A DNA stretch of 64,000 nucleotides, taken from assembly GCF_037975245.1 (NCBI RefSeq), contig NC_092576.1, positions 39,030,611-39,094,610 on the forward strand, read 5' to 3'. The notes below the pieces were generated by a model. The model was not told the origin of the DNA, made no database searches, and saw only the letters and a program-made list of their open reading frames with translations. Position 1 is the first letter of the stretch, and each line of letters starts with the position of its first letter. This document shows positions 14,170 through 26,107 of the stretch, piece after piece. Source of the DNA: Apostichopus japonicus. Taxonomy: Eukaryota > Echinodermata > Holothuroidea > Aspidochirotida > Stichopodidae. The translations under genes and the position numbers were made by a program.

Positions 14170-14372
14170 CAAAGTTTCCTGAATTTCTTAGACGGCAGTA
14201 CATAGTTCAATAATCCTATAATGTCTTCCTCAGTAAGTTCATCTTTCCCTGCATTCACCAATAACTTCTCCAGTGATGAGAGGCTTGGTAGAGCAATACC
14301 AGACCGGAGGATGATGGTATTGTTGTCAACCTTACTGAAGGACCACTCCAGGCTTAGATCAGATATTGGAAT
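14170..14372 (-). CDS. NLR-associated C-terminal exon of the NACHT gene
   Basis: A 203-nt exon between a ttcag acceptor (14373-14377) and a gtgagt donor (14164-14169), phase 0 in and phase 2 out. It encodes IPISDLSLEWSFSKVDNN, then SGIALPSLSSLEKLLVNAG, LTEEDIIGLLNYVLPSKKF and RKL. Its start phase fits the NACHT exon at 22235 and its end phase fits 10791-10867. The same exon exists as a paralogue at 5704-5912. The intron to the NACHT exon is about 7.9 kb and filled with transposon debris. Confidence 0.75.
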
Positions 14373-14740
14373 CTGAAGAAAGACAAATAAAATAATAAAC
14401 TGTAGTTTAGATGCTTTAAATGAGTAAAATGAAGAATTATTTTTGAAAAAAAGTGCAAAATGACAAATTAAATAAATGAACAAAATGAAATACAGAGTTG
14501 AACTCACTACCGATGTGTTGAGTTACCGCGAGCACGTAGGATAGTCAAACTTGGTTCCGACTATAAGGAAAACAAAATGATTTCCCCATAAAAATATAGG
14601 AATAGCCTCAAGTATAAATGTATACAAGTGATTGCAGATCTCGAGTTAAATCATATAGGCTAAGCCAGCGACGTAGCCAGGAATTTGAAAGGGGGGGAGC
14701 ACTTTTTGTGATTGATATGGATTTTCAAAATTGTAGGCAC

Positions 14741-14850
14741 GACTATCTAAGCGGAGCGCCACCATCGGTTGGCGCGCAGCGTACAAGAAAATTTCTGGTT
14801 TTGATACCACCCAGATCACCGGAAATGGCACTTCCCGGGCTTGAAAATGA
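14741..14850. repeat. Interspersed cassette ('AAGCGGAGCGCCACCATC'), copy 1
   Basis: GACTATCTAAGCGGAGCGCC followed by ACCATCGGTTGGCGCG and GTACAAGAAAATTT recurs almost identically at 16350-16455. Two more diverged copies sit in tandem at about 15800-15880 and 15885-15970 (GTTGGCGCGAAGCG, CCTCCCAGATCGCTGGAAA). Confidence 0.75.
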
Positions 14851-15799
14851 CCAACCAGATGTACACTTTTTGCCTGAGAACCAAGTATTCCCGATAGTTT
14901 TTTTTCCATCCATAACCTTTTTGAAGATTGTCACCAGTCACAAATCATGTTCGACCTCATCGCATGTCCTGTGGATCATTGCTTTTTATAGGTGATTCTA
15001 CGTCGCGGCCCACAATATCCGTCAGGCCCACTTTTCAAGGTTCCAAGCCCATTATTTGTTCAGAATTTGAAAATTCACATTTCTCGTGAATAAACTCACT
15101 TCAAAACATATCCATAATGTTGCACAAAATTTCATCTATGGACAACCGATATAGAAAAACCTCCTTCAACCCCTAACAGACCGGCCAAAATTGCACGAGT
15201 AGAGGGAAGTGTGATAAAGAATGTTGGTCAGAAATTTTCGAAAATTCAGACACAGTTAATTTATTGGTGTACAAATATTAAAACCTCTTATAACGGCTAT
15301 TATAAAACTTGGTTGAAGGAAATGAAAAAATAGCAGATATTTCCGAAACAGAACACTACACACATAGGCGTAGGAGGCGGGGGGGGGGGGCTGCAGCCCC
15401 TAATTTGCCATTTTCTAATGTAAAAGAGAGTTTTGACATAATTGGACCTCCATGCCTTTTTCTCCATCTACATAAGACATTTCGTTGTTTACATTAGCAT
15501 CCCGCGGTACACTGCGCAACTTTCACGGACCGTACGGTACACGATGGCATGCGATGTAGGGTAAATAACCGATGCTTGTTTATATGATATTGACCATAAC
15601 ATGTTGAACGCGCGCAAAAAATGTTGGTTATTTTTTTCGGGCAAGTCGGACAGTTTTGAGGCTGTTCATCCTGGAACGCCATTTTCATGCTCACTGATAT
15701 GATGTGATATCTGCTGCGGTTGCTTTACAAATTCGAACAGGCGCGTAGCGAGGAATTTGCCAAGGGAGGGGCGAAGCCTGTAGGCAAATTATCTCCATA

Positions 15800-15975
15800 G
15801 GTTGGGCCACCATAAGTTGGCGCGAAGCGTTCAAGAAAATTTTGGCCGAACATGCCTCCCAGATCGCTGGAAATGGCACTACCCAGGACCATTTGTTGGC
15901 GCGAAGCGTACAAGTAAATTTTGGCCGAAAATGCCTCCCAGATCGCTGGAAACGACACTTCCCAGGCCTTGTAAG
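15800..15975. repeat. Interspersed cassette, two tandem diverged copies
   Basis: Two copies about 80 bp apart share GTTGGCGCGAAGCG, AAATTTTGGCCGAA and CCTCCCAGATCGCTGGAAA. They belong to the same family as 14741-14850 and 16350-16455 and are probably internal sequence of one hAT-like family. Confidence 0.75.
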
Positions 15976-16176
15976 TTGCATCTAAGCACTTTCTATTTTG
16001 AAATTACTGGCGATATCATAAAAAAAAATATACTGACCGCCCCCCTCCCGAAATGCGTCAGGTTCCCCGACGACACGGTCGAGTTCGAGACCAGCCACAG
16101 TTGGTTTCATAGCACAATTCTACAATTGTTTAAGGCGTATATACACACACACGCGTTATGATAGACCATATATAGT

Positions 16177-17475
16177 CAGTGGCGTCACCAGACTTTTCAG
16201 TCTGGGGGGGCACAGGGGGGGCACCAGCATTTGATGGGGGGGCACTTAGGTGGATACGGATCAACGTCCTGGGGAGGGGTCTAAGGAGAGGGGGTGCCCC
16301 TCCAGGCGCGGCGGAACGGGGAAATTATTGGGGGGGGGACTAATGTGTAGAGACTATCTAAGCGGAGCGCCACCATCGGTTGGCGCGGAGCGTACAAGAA
16401 AATTTTGGGTTTTTCAAACCCCCAGATGGCCGGAAACGGCTCTTCCCGAGTGTTTTATGCTGCGAATACCTAGCCCTAAAATATGGGTCTCAAGCCTGCA
16501 ATTTTTCAGATTGCAAGCCCCCAAGCCCCCCCCCCGGTTCCGCCGCCACTGCCCCCCCTCCCCTTTGGAAAATTTTCGCATACGGAGGATGGGCTAGATG
16601 CAAAATGCTGCCACATTTGATGCTAAATTCGATCTGAAGATATCTCCAGAAATTGCTCTTTTTGAGGTAATGATTTTAACAAGGCGCAGAATTTTGCGGA
16701 GGATATGAACCACATGCTGTCGATATTATGCCTAACCCTATCAATAGAAGCTACATTTGTTGAATTAATGTGTGCATGACCCCGACTCCTTTCTTGTCCT
16801 TCTCGTTTTCGCCCATTATCTATTAAGATGTAACAGGTTCCAGCATCGTTATTGGCTCCTATCAGGGATCTCACCATGCAATCCAAAGTTTGATCACACA
16901 TCGAGTATGGCTCAGTATGCAGGTGTGAACATTCGCCATTTGTTCCTACAAGCATCTGACCTCAAATGACCTCTGCACCCCTTACACAACAGGGTTAATA
17001 TATGGGTCCACAAATATAGGCAAGTATGGAGCCTGCGGACCCTCACATTCTCACATTTCGTCAGCTCTTAACCTGTCAACCTCAGACCAAGGCAACATAT
17101 TGCAGTACCCTCCCTTCTCACAGTCATGTAGCTCGCGAAGCGGACTTGTATATCCGCTGGTATGGCGTGAGCACTGACACATTCAGTGTAAATATCGACA
17201 CCTGTTGTGATGGCGCGGGTTACGACTTCGATACCCGACGTTCAAGGATAAACTTGTTAATTTTTTCGTTTTTCGCAGCTCATTTGAAGAAAATACGAAT
17301 TACTGTGCTTCTTTGTCCTTATGAAAAACCAACTCAGATGATGGGAGTTGAATATAACAAAATATATATATATTTTTTAACCAACCCAAATCTCAGATGG
17401 GGGGGCACCCGGGGGGGCACTAGGTTTTCCAGGGGGGGCACGTGCCCCCCTGGCCCCCCCTTGGCGACGCCACTG
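16177..17475. mobile_element. Non-autonomous hAT element with perfect 8-bp TSD
   Basis: The left end CAGTGGCGTCACCAG (16177) mirrors the right end GGCGACGCCACTG (to 17475). TATATAGT flanks it on both sides (16169-16176 and 17476-17483), the 8-bp target duplication typical of hAT elements. G-runs lie inside the left end and C-runs inside the right. No transposase frame is present. It contains a smaller nested G-rich element at about 16303-16551. Confidence 0.85.
16303..16551. mobile_element. Nested small hAT-like element
   Basis: The left CAGGCGCGGCGGAACGGGG and the right CCCCGGTTCCGCCGCCACTG are mutual inverted repeats. It lies inside the 16177-17475 element and carries one AAGCGGAGCGCC cassette. 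Flanks (TGCCCCTC and C-run with CTC) resemble but do not prove a target duplication. Confidence 0.5.
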
Positions 17476-17639
17476 TATATAGTATATAGATCATCAGTGA
17501 GAGAGGAAAAATGGAAACGTCAAAAATGGAGTTGTCGGTGTAAGGGGTAGGGTGAGGCAAACGCCCCTTCCGAAATCCTTGATCCGTCACTGACTACCCT
17601 GTGTATATAATAGGGACCAGCGCTGTAATGATGTCACTG

Positions 17640-17795
17640 TTCCTCTTTCTCTTCCCGGTGTCTTGGCGTTTTCCTTCTACTCCCTCTTTTTCTCCTTTTC
17701 TCTCTTTCTTCTTTTTCTTTTCCCTTCCTTCCTCTCCTCCTCCTCTTTTCCCCCCTCTTTTTTCCTTTTTTTTTTTCTCTCCTCTTTTTCTTACC
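17640..17795. repeat. Polypyrimidine (C/T) tract
   Basis: About 150 bases almost purely C and T on the plus strand (purine on the minus strand), ending next to another G-rich element end (ACGCGCCTG at 17832-17840). Frames through it are low complexity. Confidence 0.85.
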
Positions 17796-18284
17796 CGGGA
17801 GGCGCGCGCCCCCAACGCCCCCCCCCTGGATACGCGCCTGTTGTGCATACAGTTCGTGACATTCCATAGAGTGCGGTTAGGCAGGCAATATGTATTTTAT
17901 TACGCAGTGGCCAACTGTAGGCTTGTAATTGGCTATAAGCTAAATTTAGCTAATTGCATCTGCCAAACTAAGTAAGTAGTTGAATCAGTAGGCATGAATG
18001 TTACTACGATTACAATCGAGTTAACGGAGCTGACGAGTATTCAAGATCAAAAGAGCACTGACAAAATACCATGCTAAAAAAACGACAGTTTAAAAAAAAA
18101 AAAAAATGACACTGAAAGGGGGGGAGCGGTCGCTCCCCCTGCCCCCCCTGGCTACGTCCCTGGCCGCTAAGCTATTGTCATCTGCCCTTTAACCACCACT
18201 CCCCCCCCCACCCCTCTTCCGCCCTACCAGCTAGACTAACTCGACAGAACACCACTTGTGCCCGCTGGATGATAACAATATACA

Positions 18285-19650
18285 TGGTAGTAAAACCCAT
18301 TCGCTATACCTAACAACTGGTATCAATGATTTGTAGCAAGTAAATGACATCAGTTGCTTGAACATTTTCTTCATCATAGCTTGGTCTTCAAACACAAACT
18401 TATTTGTACCAGTCTTGAAAACTAACATGCTAAGAAATCAATTAGAAAATCGTAAACATTAAAAAATGTATTTGTGAAAATTAAACTATCACGTCTGTAC
18501 ACTCATCGACCATCACACTAGTATAAGCGCGGGTGTGAGGCCTAAATCTACATAACGTGACCGCACGAACGTACTTTCGCTCCCGACACATATTGATTGT
18601 TTATAACCTTTAAACTGTATTTTCTTTTAATTCTCTGAATCTACTCATTTGTACCACTCTTGCATGATAACATAGTAAAGGTAAATGAGAAAATATTATG
18701 TTGATAGCACATGACAGGCCTAGTTGCAAACAAAAACAAGTTTCTATTACTTTTACCCCCGTTTCTCCATCCCTAATATGTACTGTGTATAATGCCTCAA
18801 CCTACACACAGTAACAACAAACCTCCCCTCCCGACACATACGGAGTAAACACGACCGATACACGCCGGTGTATACCGCTAACAAGCAACGTCACCTAAAC
18901 GCTATTTCATACAATGATTGTGCAACACATTCCACGCATATGGATTTGTCTATGCAATGTTTGTTGTAGGCTTATTCTTTGTCGTGTCTACTCTAAAGCA
19001 GTACTTCAGCTAGGCCTATTTTACATTACGTTACAGCATTATCCACCAACCACCCCCCCCCCCCTTTGCCCGAACAAACTCTCCATAACAAACACACGCA
19101 GTGTCACGGCTGGGAGATACCTATACCTGATAATAAAACCCATTAGCTACACCTAACTGCTGACATGAACGGTTTATAACATGTAAACAGTTGTTTGTTT
19201 GAATTCTCTTTATATCTTTCTGGGTGTACAGTACGAGCCTACACTCATCTGTAACAGTCTTTCTTGCATGAGAAAATCGTAAGAGATAAGTTAGAAAATA
19301 GTGTGACATTACATGATATTTGTGACATAGAAGTTTATATTACTTTCCCGTTTCTCGTTCCCTACTCTGTACACTCATCGATCATCACATTAGTATTAAC
19401 GCGGTTAATCAGACCTTAACCTATATACAATCATTGCAAGAACTAACTGTTCGCCCGACACATGCAGAGTAAATACAACCGACACACGCCCGTATGAACC
19501 GCTTACAAGCTACCGCCACGTAAACTCTGGTCAGACACTAGTTTTATATTATAATATTTTGTTTTTTTATAACTGTAAACAAATTCCATGCATTTTATAT
19601 TCTCTCAAAAATGTTTGTTGTTGGTCCATTCTTTGTCGTGTCTAAAGTAG
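18285..19650. repeat. Three diverged local duplicates, possibly dead NLR exons
   Basis: On the minus strand, segments near 18430-18290, 18690-18600 and 19265-19130 align (AAGACTG-x-TACA-x-AT-x-AG), and adjoining sequence around 18497/19369 (TGTACACTCATCGA) and 18842/19463 (AGTAAA-ACGACCGA type) is also repeated. The copy at 19265 reads KTVTDECRLVLYTQKDIKRI, which loosely resembles the NACHT-tail exon (KTVTELCSEKV). The middle copy has a stop. Splice sites are poor, so I treat these as decayed duplicates rather than exons. Confidence 0.45.
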
Positions 19651-22234
19651 TAGCCTATTGTGCAGCTGCAAATGTCACAATGTTCCAGCATCATAACTGC
19701 TACAGTAAATATCTTTGCTAAACGTGAGCGACATTCGTAATCCATGTACTGCTACCACTCTCAATGTGACCGCACAACGAAATCATATCCATTATCACTA
19801 CGGCACTACCAGGGCTAACTCGACTCTCGGAATTTGATTAGGGCCTACTGATATGTTACTCGGTCTATATACGTACGTATTAGTGTCGAATTAATAACTA
19901 TTCAAAAAACAGTCGTATTATTTAACACAAGCCATTTAAATTAGCCCATAGCCATGTTTTACGGCCAGTGGTAAAGTTCTAGACTATCTTGACAGAAATA
20001 AACAAACATGTTACTGATACTAGTTCTACGTCTAACCATCCAGAATTGGTCTACATTATTTGCAGTACTATAATTAAACTTACCTTGAAAGCAACATTGT
20101 TTTAGTAGGATTATATCCTAAAGCGGTGATAAACGTATAGGCCTAGACTTGACGGAGCCTAACTATGTCTGTCAAAACAAAAGCTCCGTTTTCAACGCAG
20201 TCAAAACACCGCAATGGACGATGCACCTGTATTGACGCGGCAGGCTGAATGGCTGACATACCATCTGCCTACATTATTGTAGTAGTGTAAATGCTTCAAA
20301 TGACAGATGTTATATATAAGCTGTGAATAGTCTACTGAGTGGTGGTTAAGTTAGCGCAACTCGCCAGAGTTAACTTATTTGAGAACAAAATATGTATTAA
20401 TAATGTAATACTTCATCGAGATAATTTTTAAAAAATGGTAACCTACGATTGCTGCTGACAGGAAGAAACGTCCACTAAAGATGAAAGCCAAAAACTGTGC
20501 AGCCGATCCGATCAAATCAAACATAAACAACATTGTTTGGATCGCGGATACAGTCGATAAAAGCGGGGGCGCACTCCCAAAATTTGTCTTTAGAGATTGA
20601 ACGATGTTAATATTCTAAAGTAGATAGTGAGCGTCACTGTTCGTTTCAGCTATTTATACCCCTCGTTATTTATGTCATTGATTAGTTTACAGACTCAGAT
20701 AACAGAAAGGGGTCAATCTAACCATGGTAGCAATTGAACAGAGCAAATACCCTAAAAATTGTGTTTCGTTTACATTATATTCATGGCATAAATGAAATAG
20801 TAACTTTAGTTCTAATTTGACATTTAAAGTGCCCTGTTTTTAAGAGTGCCATTTCTGTTATGATTTTTGGATGCTTTTTGAATCACTGGAAGGAAGAGGA
20901 AAATAGTTGCATCGGAGTAATGTGTGATTTACCATACCAGAAAAGTCTACTTTAACTGTTATGTTCGTCAATAATGATTTCAGAAAAAAAAATGAAGTAC
21001 GTGCTTGTATACCGCCCTCCTTAAATGAAAAACTAGCTACGTTACACAAATGACTCAGCATAATACTTGCTTACTACAAATTACTTAAGATTCGTCCACG
21101 GGAAAATAATGAGGTTCCCTTTCTTATACATTTAGTGAGTTCAATATTGAAATTACAATGAGTAGGAACACAAAAGAAACTAATTTTAGCATAATACGTA
21201 AAGGTAACAGTATCACACAAGTGACAGGAACAAACAAAGTGGACAATACCAATAGGAAACAGAAAGAGAGGGAAAACACAGCCTGTAATTATAAAGGGTT
21301 ATTATTAAGCAGTCTTTATCAAAGCTTTTGACATTTGATATGAGAGCAGCAGAGTTTTATCCTGCAGTACGTATATAGTGTATGTTGTGCTGAGAGGAGA
21401 TAAGCCTATTTGAGGGTGAATAGATAGTGCTGAGCGGGAACGAGTACATAATAGGACTCGAGTACGTCGTACAATGACAATTTAAACGAATATATGATCA
21501 AGAGAATTGGAATGGAGTCATGTACTGGGTTAAATATAAAAAACACCAACTTGATAGCCATAGATGTCAAAGAAAGTGGGAATTTTTAAATTGGCAAAGA
21601 GCAGTAACGAATGATGATGAAACAGTGTAACAGTGTAAAATTAGACGAATGACTCTTTTCTGTTAGACGAATAGAAGTTAACTCTAACTGTGTTATTAGG
21701 GGCCTATCAATTTTCGAGGCATAATATCAGTATATTTTTTCTCTCTTTTTTTTCTTGGAGAATATAACAAAGTGCGAGTTAATTACACAATTGCGGAGAC
21801 GAAAGAAACAACCTTGCATAGATATCTTAAGTCAGGCAAATGGATTATCAATGAATTGAGTTGGACGGGTAACATATAATTCAGTCATAAATTACTTATA
21901 TCGACACGGCAAGCAGATTGCATTATGTAAAATACATAGGCCGTAAATTGTACTGTAATATGCTAACAGTGCCAAAAGTGACGAATTTTAAACAAGTTAC
22001 ATAATGTATTACAAATCATTATAACAACTTTTTTTTTTAAATTTATACTGCATTTTATTGCATCGGTATTATGCATAAGGGAAATTATTACTAATTTATT
22101 ATAGCGGGATTTGTGGTAAGATTGTATCTGATATCATAGAACTGAGGTATATAAGGAAGTTCATCAAGAATTAAAGAAAAAGACAATGATAACTCATATA
22201 ATAGTAACGAATGTGCATACTCGATAGTACTTAC
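19651..22234. other. Intron sequence, nothing recognised
   Basis: AT-rich sequence between the NACHT exon donor and the duplicated region. I found no gene, TIR pair or long repeat in it. Confidence 0.4.
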
Positions 22235-23758
22235 GTCATGGCTTGATGCTATCTGTAGCAGCTGTACGGTAGACCTCTGTAGTAACTTGCTGTCATCTCT
22301 TCTGATGAAAACCTTCTCAGAACAGAGCTCTGTTACAGTCTTTCTGATCTCCTCAATGTCTCCATTTTGTTCCAAGATGCAGAGGATTGCAAACTTATCA
22401 CAATCCTTTTTCTTCTTCAAATATTCGATGATGTTACCAGCTGCTGTACGGCTTAGTCCACATGCGAATCGAAAGACATACTGGAGGTCTAATGGATCCA
22501 TCTTACCTAGAGTTTGTTCTAATTCGGCTGAATTCTTCACACTAGCAGCGATATCCGCGACCCTAAATGATGCAAACCACTCACAGAATAGTTTATGGTA
22601 GAAGCTTACTTCAGTCTTGGTATTAATGTTATCACCAGGAGTTTCTCCATCGGTAATATGAACGACCTTTTCCTCTACTAAGATACCAACACGGATATAG
22701 TGATCATAAAATGCTTGACCAACTCGTTTACAGAACGCATCTTTCCCCCACACAATCTGTTGAATATCTCCATTGAGACCTTCAAATGCTATTTTATCAA
22801 GTTTACCATGTTTGGACTCAAACTCCACTTCATAGGTCATAACATTACGTTCTGCTGCCTTGTTTCTGGTGTGACTGTGAAAACATTTCATCATGTAGAT
22901 GAAAAACTCCGTAACAGACTTAAATTTCTGAAAGTCTCGTCTTTCATCAGTCATGTGAGCGAACGTAACGAAGAATAGAGGAACTTGGCAGAGATCGTCA
23001 AGAATTGGGTTTCCTTTCAAACCTTGTTTAATTTTATCAAAAGCCTTTTCATTTTTGTCTCTGGTGAATACTTTGCGAATGTACTGATCACGCGCAGTTT
23101 CATCAAAACCTTTCAACTTTACTCGTTTGGTTTCTGACTTGTCAAAGTCTTTTGGTAGATACCTGGTCGTCAAGGTTACTTCGAATTTTCGAAACTTCTC
23201 TAGTGTGACGATCTGATCTACGTCACTTCCTGTGGTTTGATCTCTTTCAGGATACTCGTCATAGCCATCCAGGAGAACTTTAACTCTATGGCAGCCTTCC
23301 AGAATAGCTCTAATATCAGATTGTTTCACACGGGGCTCGTTTGGAAGTAGAAACAGTTTGATCGCCCTGTAAATGGACTTCACATTACCCAGCTGTCTCA
23401 GTCGTAGAAGAATTAACACATCTGCATCATAGAAAGGGGATTCCTTCACACCGTTACACCAGTCATAGGCTAACTGAAGGGTTAGGGTTGATTTACCGTA
23501 CCCTGGTTCACCCTCTATAATTCGACGTACTGATTTAATACGCGGATCAGTGAAAATATGATTATATGACGCCAAACGTTCCCATGATCCTTCGGTGGAG
23601 AAGGGGGTACGTCTCTCGATGACACCCTCAATGCTGCCCTCAACGAATACTTTATCTACACAGTAGAGTCTATCTTTGATATAAGGGATCGGTTGAACTG
23701 CGTCATTTCGTTCCTTGTACGTAGACTTCAGCTCTGTCAGAAAGATTTCTTTTTTTTT
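22235..23758 (-). CDS. NACHT-domain exon of an NLR-like immune receptor gene
   Basis: A 1524-nt exon (508 codons, phase 0 at both ends) from an atgcag acceptor (above 23758) to a gtaagt donor (22229-22234). The NACHT NTPase has Walker A GEPGYGKST at exon residues 83-91 and Walker B VLLDGYDEYP at 161-170, followed by TTRYLPKDF (sensor region) and helical winged-helix-like sequence (FYHKLFCEWFASF). Family knowledge: NACHT proteins are STAND ATPases that oligomerise on ligand sensing, usually in innate immunity. The open frame runs on past the donor to a stop at 22091, but the exon at 8582-8701 has its donor at the same codon, which supports splicing. N-terminal effector exons should lie above 23758; I could not identify any. 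Intact frame, no lost motif. Confidence 0.9.
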
Positions 23759-25764
23759 CTGCATATAATGAAATTCAAAAGTAAACAATGAAATCATTAG
23801 TAGGGTACGGTATTAATTACGATCAATGCAACGATACTTCATATTAAAGTGGGATTTTGAAAGACCGTCACCCCCACCTAACCCCTCCCTCTTCGCCACA
23901 TATGACATTATTGAATTATGTATATTTATTTGGAAAATTTTCATTCAGATTTTGAAAGAATTCAATGAAAAACTAAGATATGCTATTGATTTAGAATACG
24001 ATGACGTATCAATAAAATGCTTTTCAATTTGTCTTTGAAAGTATGATTGCACCAGAGCAAGCGCAACTATACGGACCTTCCAAAGTAAGTGCTTGTTGGG
24101 TTGATGGCTCAGCTCTTACAGGAGTGGACTGGTTCGATCTGGTCGGCTGACGGGAAATATTTCTTGCCAGTCGTCTGATCCGATCCATACTTCCGTTTTT
24201 CTAGTCACCTCGGAGTTATTAAAAGATTCTCGCTCGCACTATGTTCTTGTTAGCATGTAAATTTAACAGCGGCGTGTACACGCCCCATAGCCTTTGCACA
24301 CCTTGTGCACTGTGAACTGCCTGTTAACGATGACAAATAAGCATGAGAGCAATATTAGCAGGAAAAAAAAACAAACGTTAATTAAATCCTGAATCCTAGA
24401 ATAGTGTCTACTACTTGTGCAGAAATAAAGTACCGTACTCTGATTGGTCATATCCATTAATGGATGTAGATGAGTTGAATTAACTAAGTCACATACATTG
24501 TATAGACAGATGCTGCTGAGTTAAACCCAAGTAGGAATTTGTTCACTGATTCTCTTATTAAAACACAAACATTATATACTTGATATCAAACAGATTATTA
24601 TTATAATGTACTTCATATAAAACATGATTCAAGGGCCTAGGAACGAAAGCCAAACGACTTTAGTTATCAACTCTCAGCCACAGTCCCCTTGTATTGAGAC
24701 TGTGACCATGTTTTTATGCTGAGCTTAAGTCAAATGTGTATCGTGAGTCCCTTGGAAAGGGAATAGATCTTAGCTGAAAAGGCCTCTCCTCTATTCAGCA
24801 AGAGCAATGAAGCTAGGTACTGCACATGTATTGGAATAATACTTGTTAATGACTAGTTATTAAGTCGCAAGCAGACTGTATTCTCAGATGTTGCCCAATT
24901 TAATTCGTGTAAATTGAGTGTTTGTTGTCTTAGCTGATTCGCTTTGGAACACAAACGTTCCTGGTATGTATATACTATATATGATGATAATGCACTTTTC
25001 AAGGAAAGTCACTCAAGATAGAGTCTGTGCACGAGAATCAAACGACTTTACTAATCAACCTTCAGTCCCCTTACATTGAGATTGTGACCGTATACTCTTG
25101 AGGATAGTATGTCAAATGTGTATCACTAGTCTCTCCCAAATGAAATAGATCTTAGCCAAAACTGCCGAGCTTATAATGTTAGAGTTGGTTAGCATCTTGT
25201 TTCATCTCTAGAGCAAGGCAAACTATGTCTCCAAACAGAACTAGCATTGTTCCATACAGGTGGCAAATGCCTGCAGTGGAATAACGACCTTCCTTCAGTT
25301 CTTAAGGGTGTCCGCATATAAAGCGGGAGGTCACGGTTCGAATCCCGGTGGAGTCTGGACAATGTTTCATTGTTCGAGATTTCTCAACTCTTGAAAATTT
25401 CATATATATGCATCGATCATCAGGCAACTGAACTCATCAACACAGACTATCTCGGCTTCAGGCGTGTGTGTTTACGGTTGCCATGGCGACAGCAAGCTGA
25501 GGAAAATCTTCAACAGAAACACAATGAAATTCAGCTACAGTTGCATGAAAAACATGTTTTCCATTATTAAGTCCCACAACGCCAGAATAATGCGAGAAAA
25601 CAACCCGACAGCAAATGCCAACAATAATTGCAACTGTACAGATAAAGGAACCTGCCCTCTGCATGGAGAGGGGTGCACTCTGTACAATCATAACACTTGG
25701 GTAATACGCCCTTAATGACAGTTATTCAAAGCCAATTTATAATCTGTTAACACACCAGTAGAAT
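23759..25764. other. Upstream region with diverged duplicates
   Basis: No exon is supported. CAGTCCCCTT-x-x-ATTGAGA-TGTGACC and TCAAATGTGTATC with AATAGATCTTAGC occur near 24676-24780 and 25047-25155, and again near 26745-26835, marking a repeat family of about 150-370 bp. A tRNA-like patch (TGGCTCAGCTC with GGTTCGATCTGG) lies at about 24104-24143 and another B-box (GGTTCGAATCCCGG) at 25335-25348; both may be SINE fragments. Confidence 0.45.
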
Positions 25765-26087
<323 letters not shown>

Positions 26088-26107
26088 TTTAACATTTTTA
26101 AATGTTA

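Larger units (their letters stand above)
14666..18162. mobile_element. Candidate outer hAT-like element containing nested copies
   Basis: The left end CAGCGACGTAGCCAGG (14666) mirrors the right end CCTGGCTACGTCCCTG (to 18162). GGCTAAGC precedes the left end and GCCGCTAAGC follows the right, an imperfect target duplication. Between them lie several other G-rich elements. Ends of the form CAG-x-G-x-CGTAGCCAGG are common in non-autonomous hAT families. Nested insertions would explain the length without any transposase frame. Confidence 0.45.

Noticed and set aside
15738-17840. A further nested element with CAGGCGCGTA / TACGCGCCTG ends
   Set aside because: Ends match but flanks (AATTCGAA and TTGTGCAT) are not a target duplication; may be two separate fragments.
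17594-17869. Lys/Arg/Glu-rich and Ser/Phe-rich frames
   Set aside because: Translations of a polypyrimidine tract.
18231-18428. Live NLR exon on the minus strand
   Set aside because: Weak splice sites and only loose similarity; treated as a decayed duplicate.
24104-24143. Possible tRNA gene with TGGCTCAGCTC and GGTTCGATCTGG
   Set aside because: Boxes too close and no cloverleaf closes; recorded only as tRNA-like.
25319-25360. Possible tRNA gene (B-box GGTTCGAATCCCGG)
   Set aside because: No matching A-box or acceptor stem at the right distance; more likely a SINE piece.
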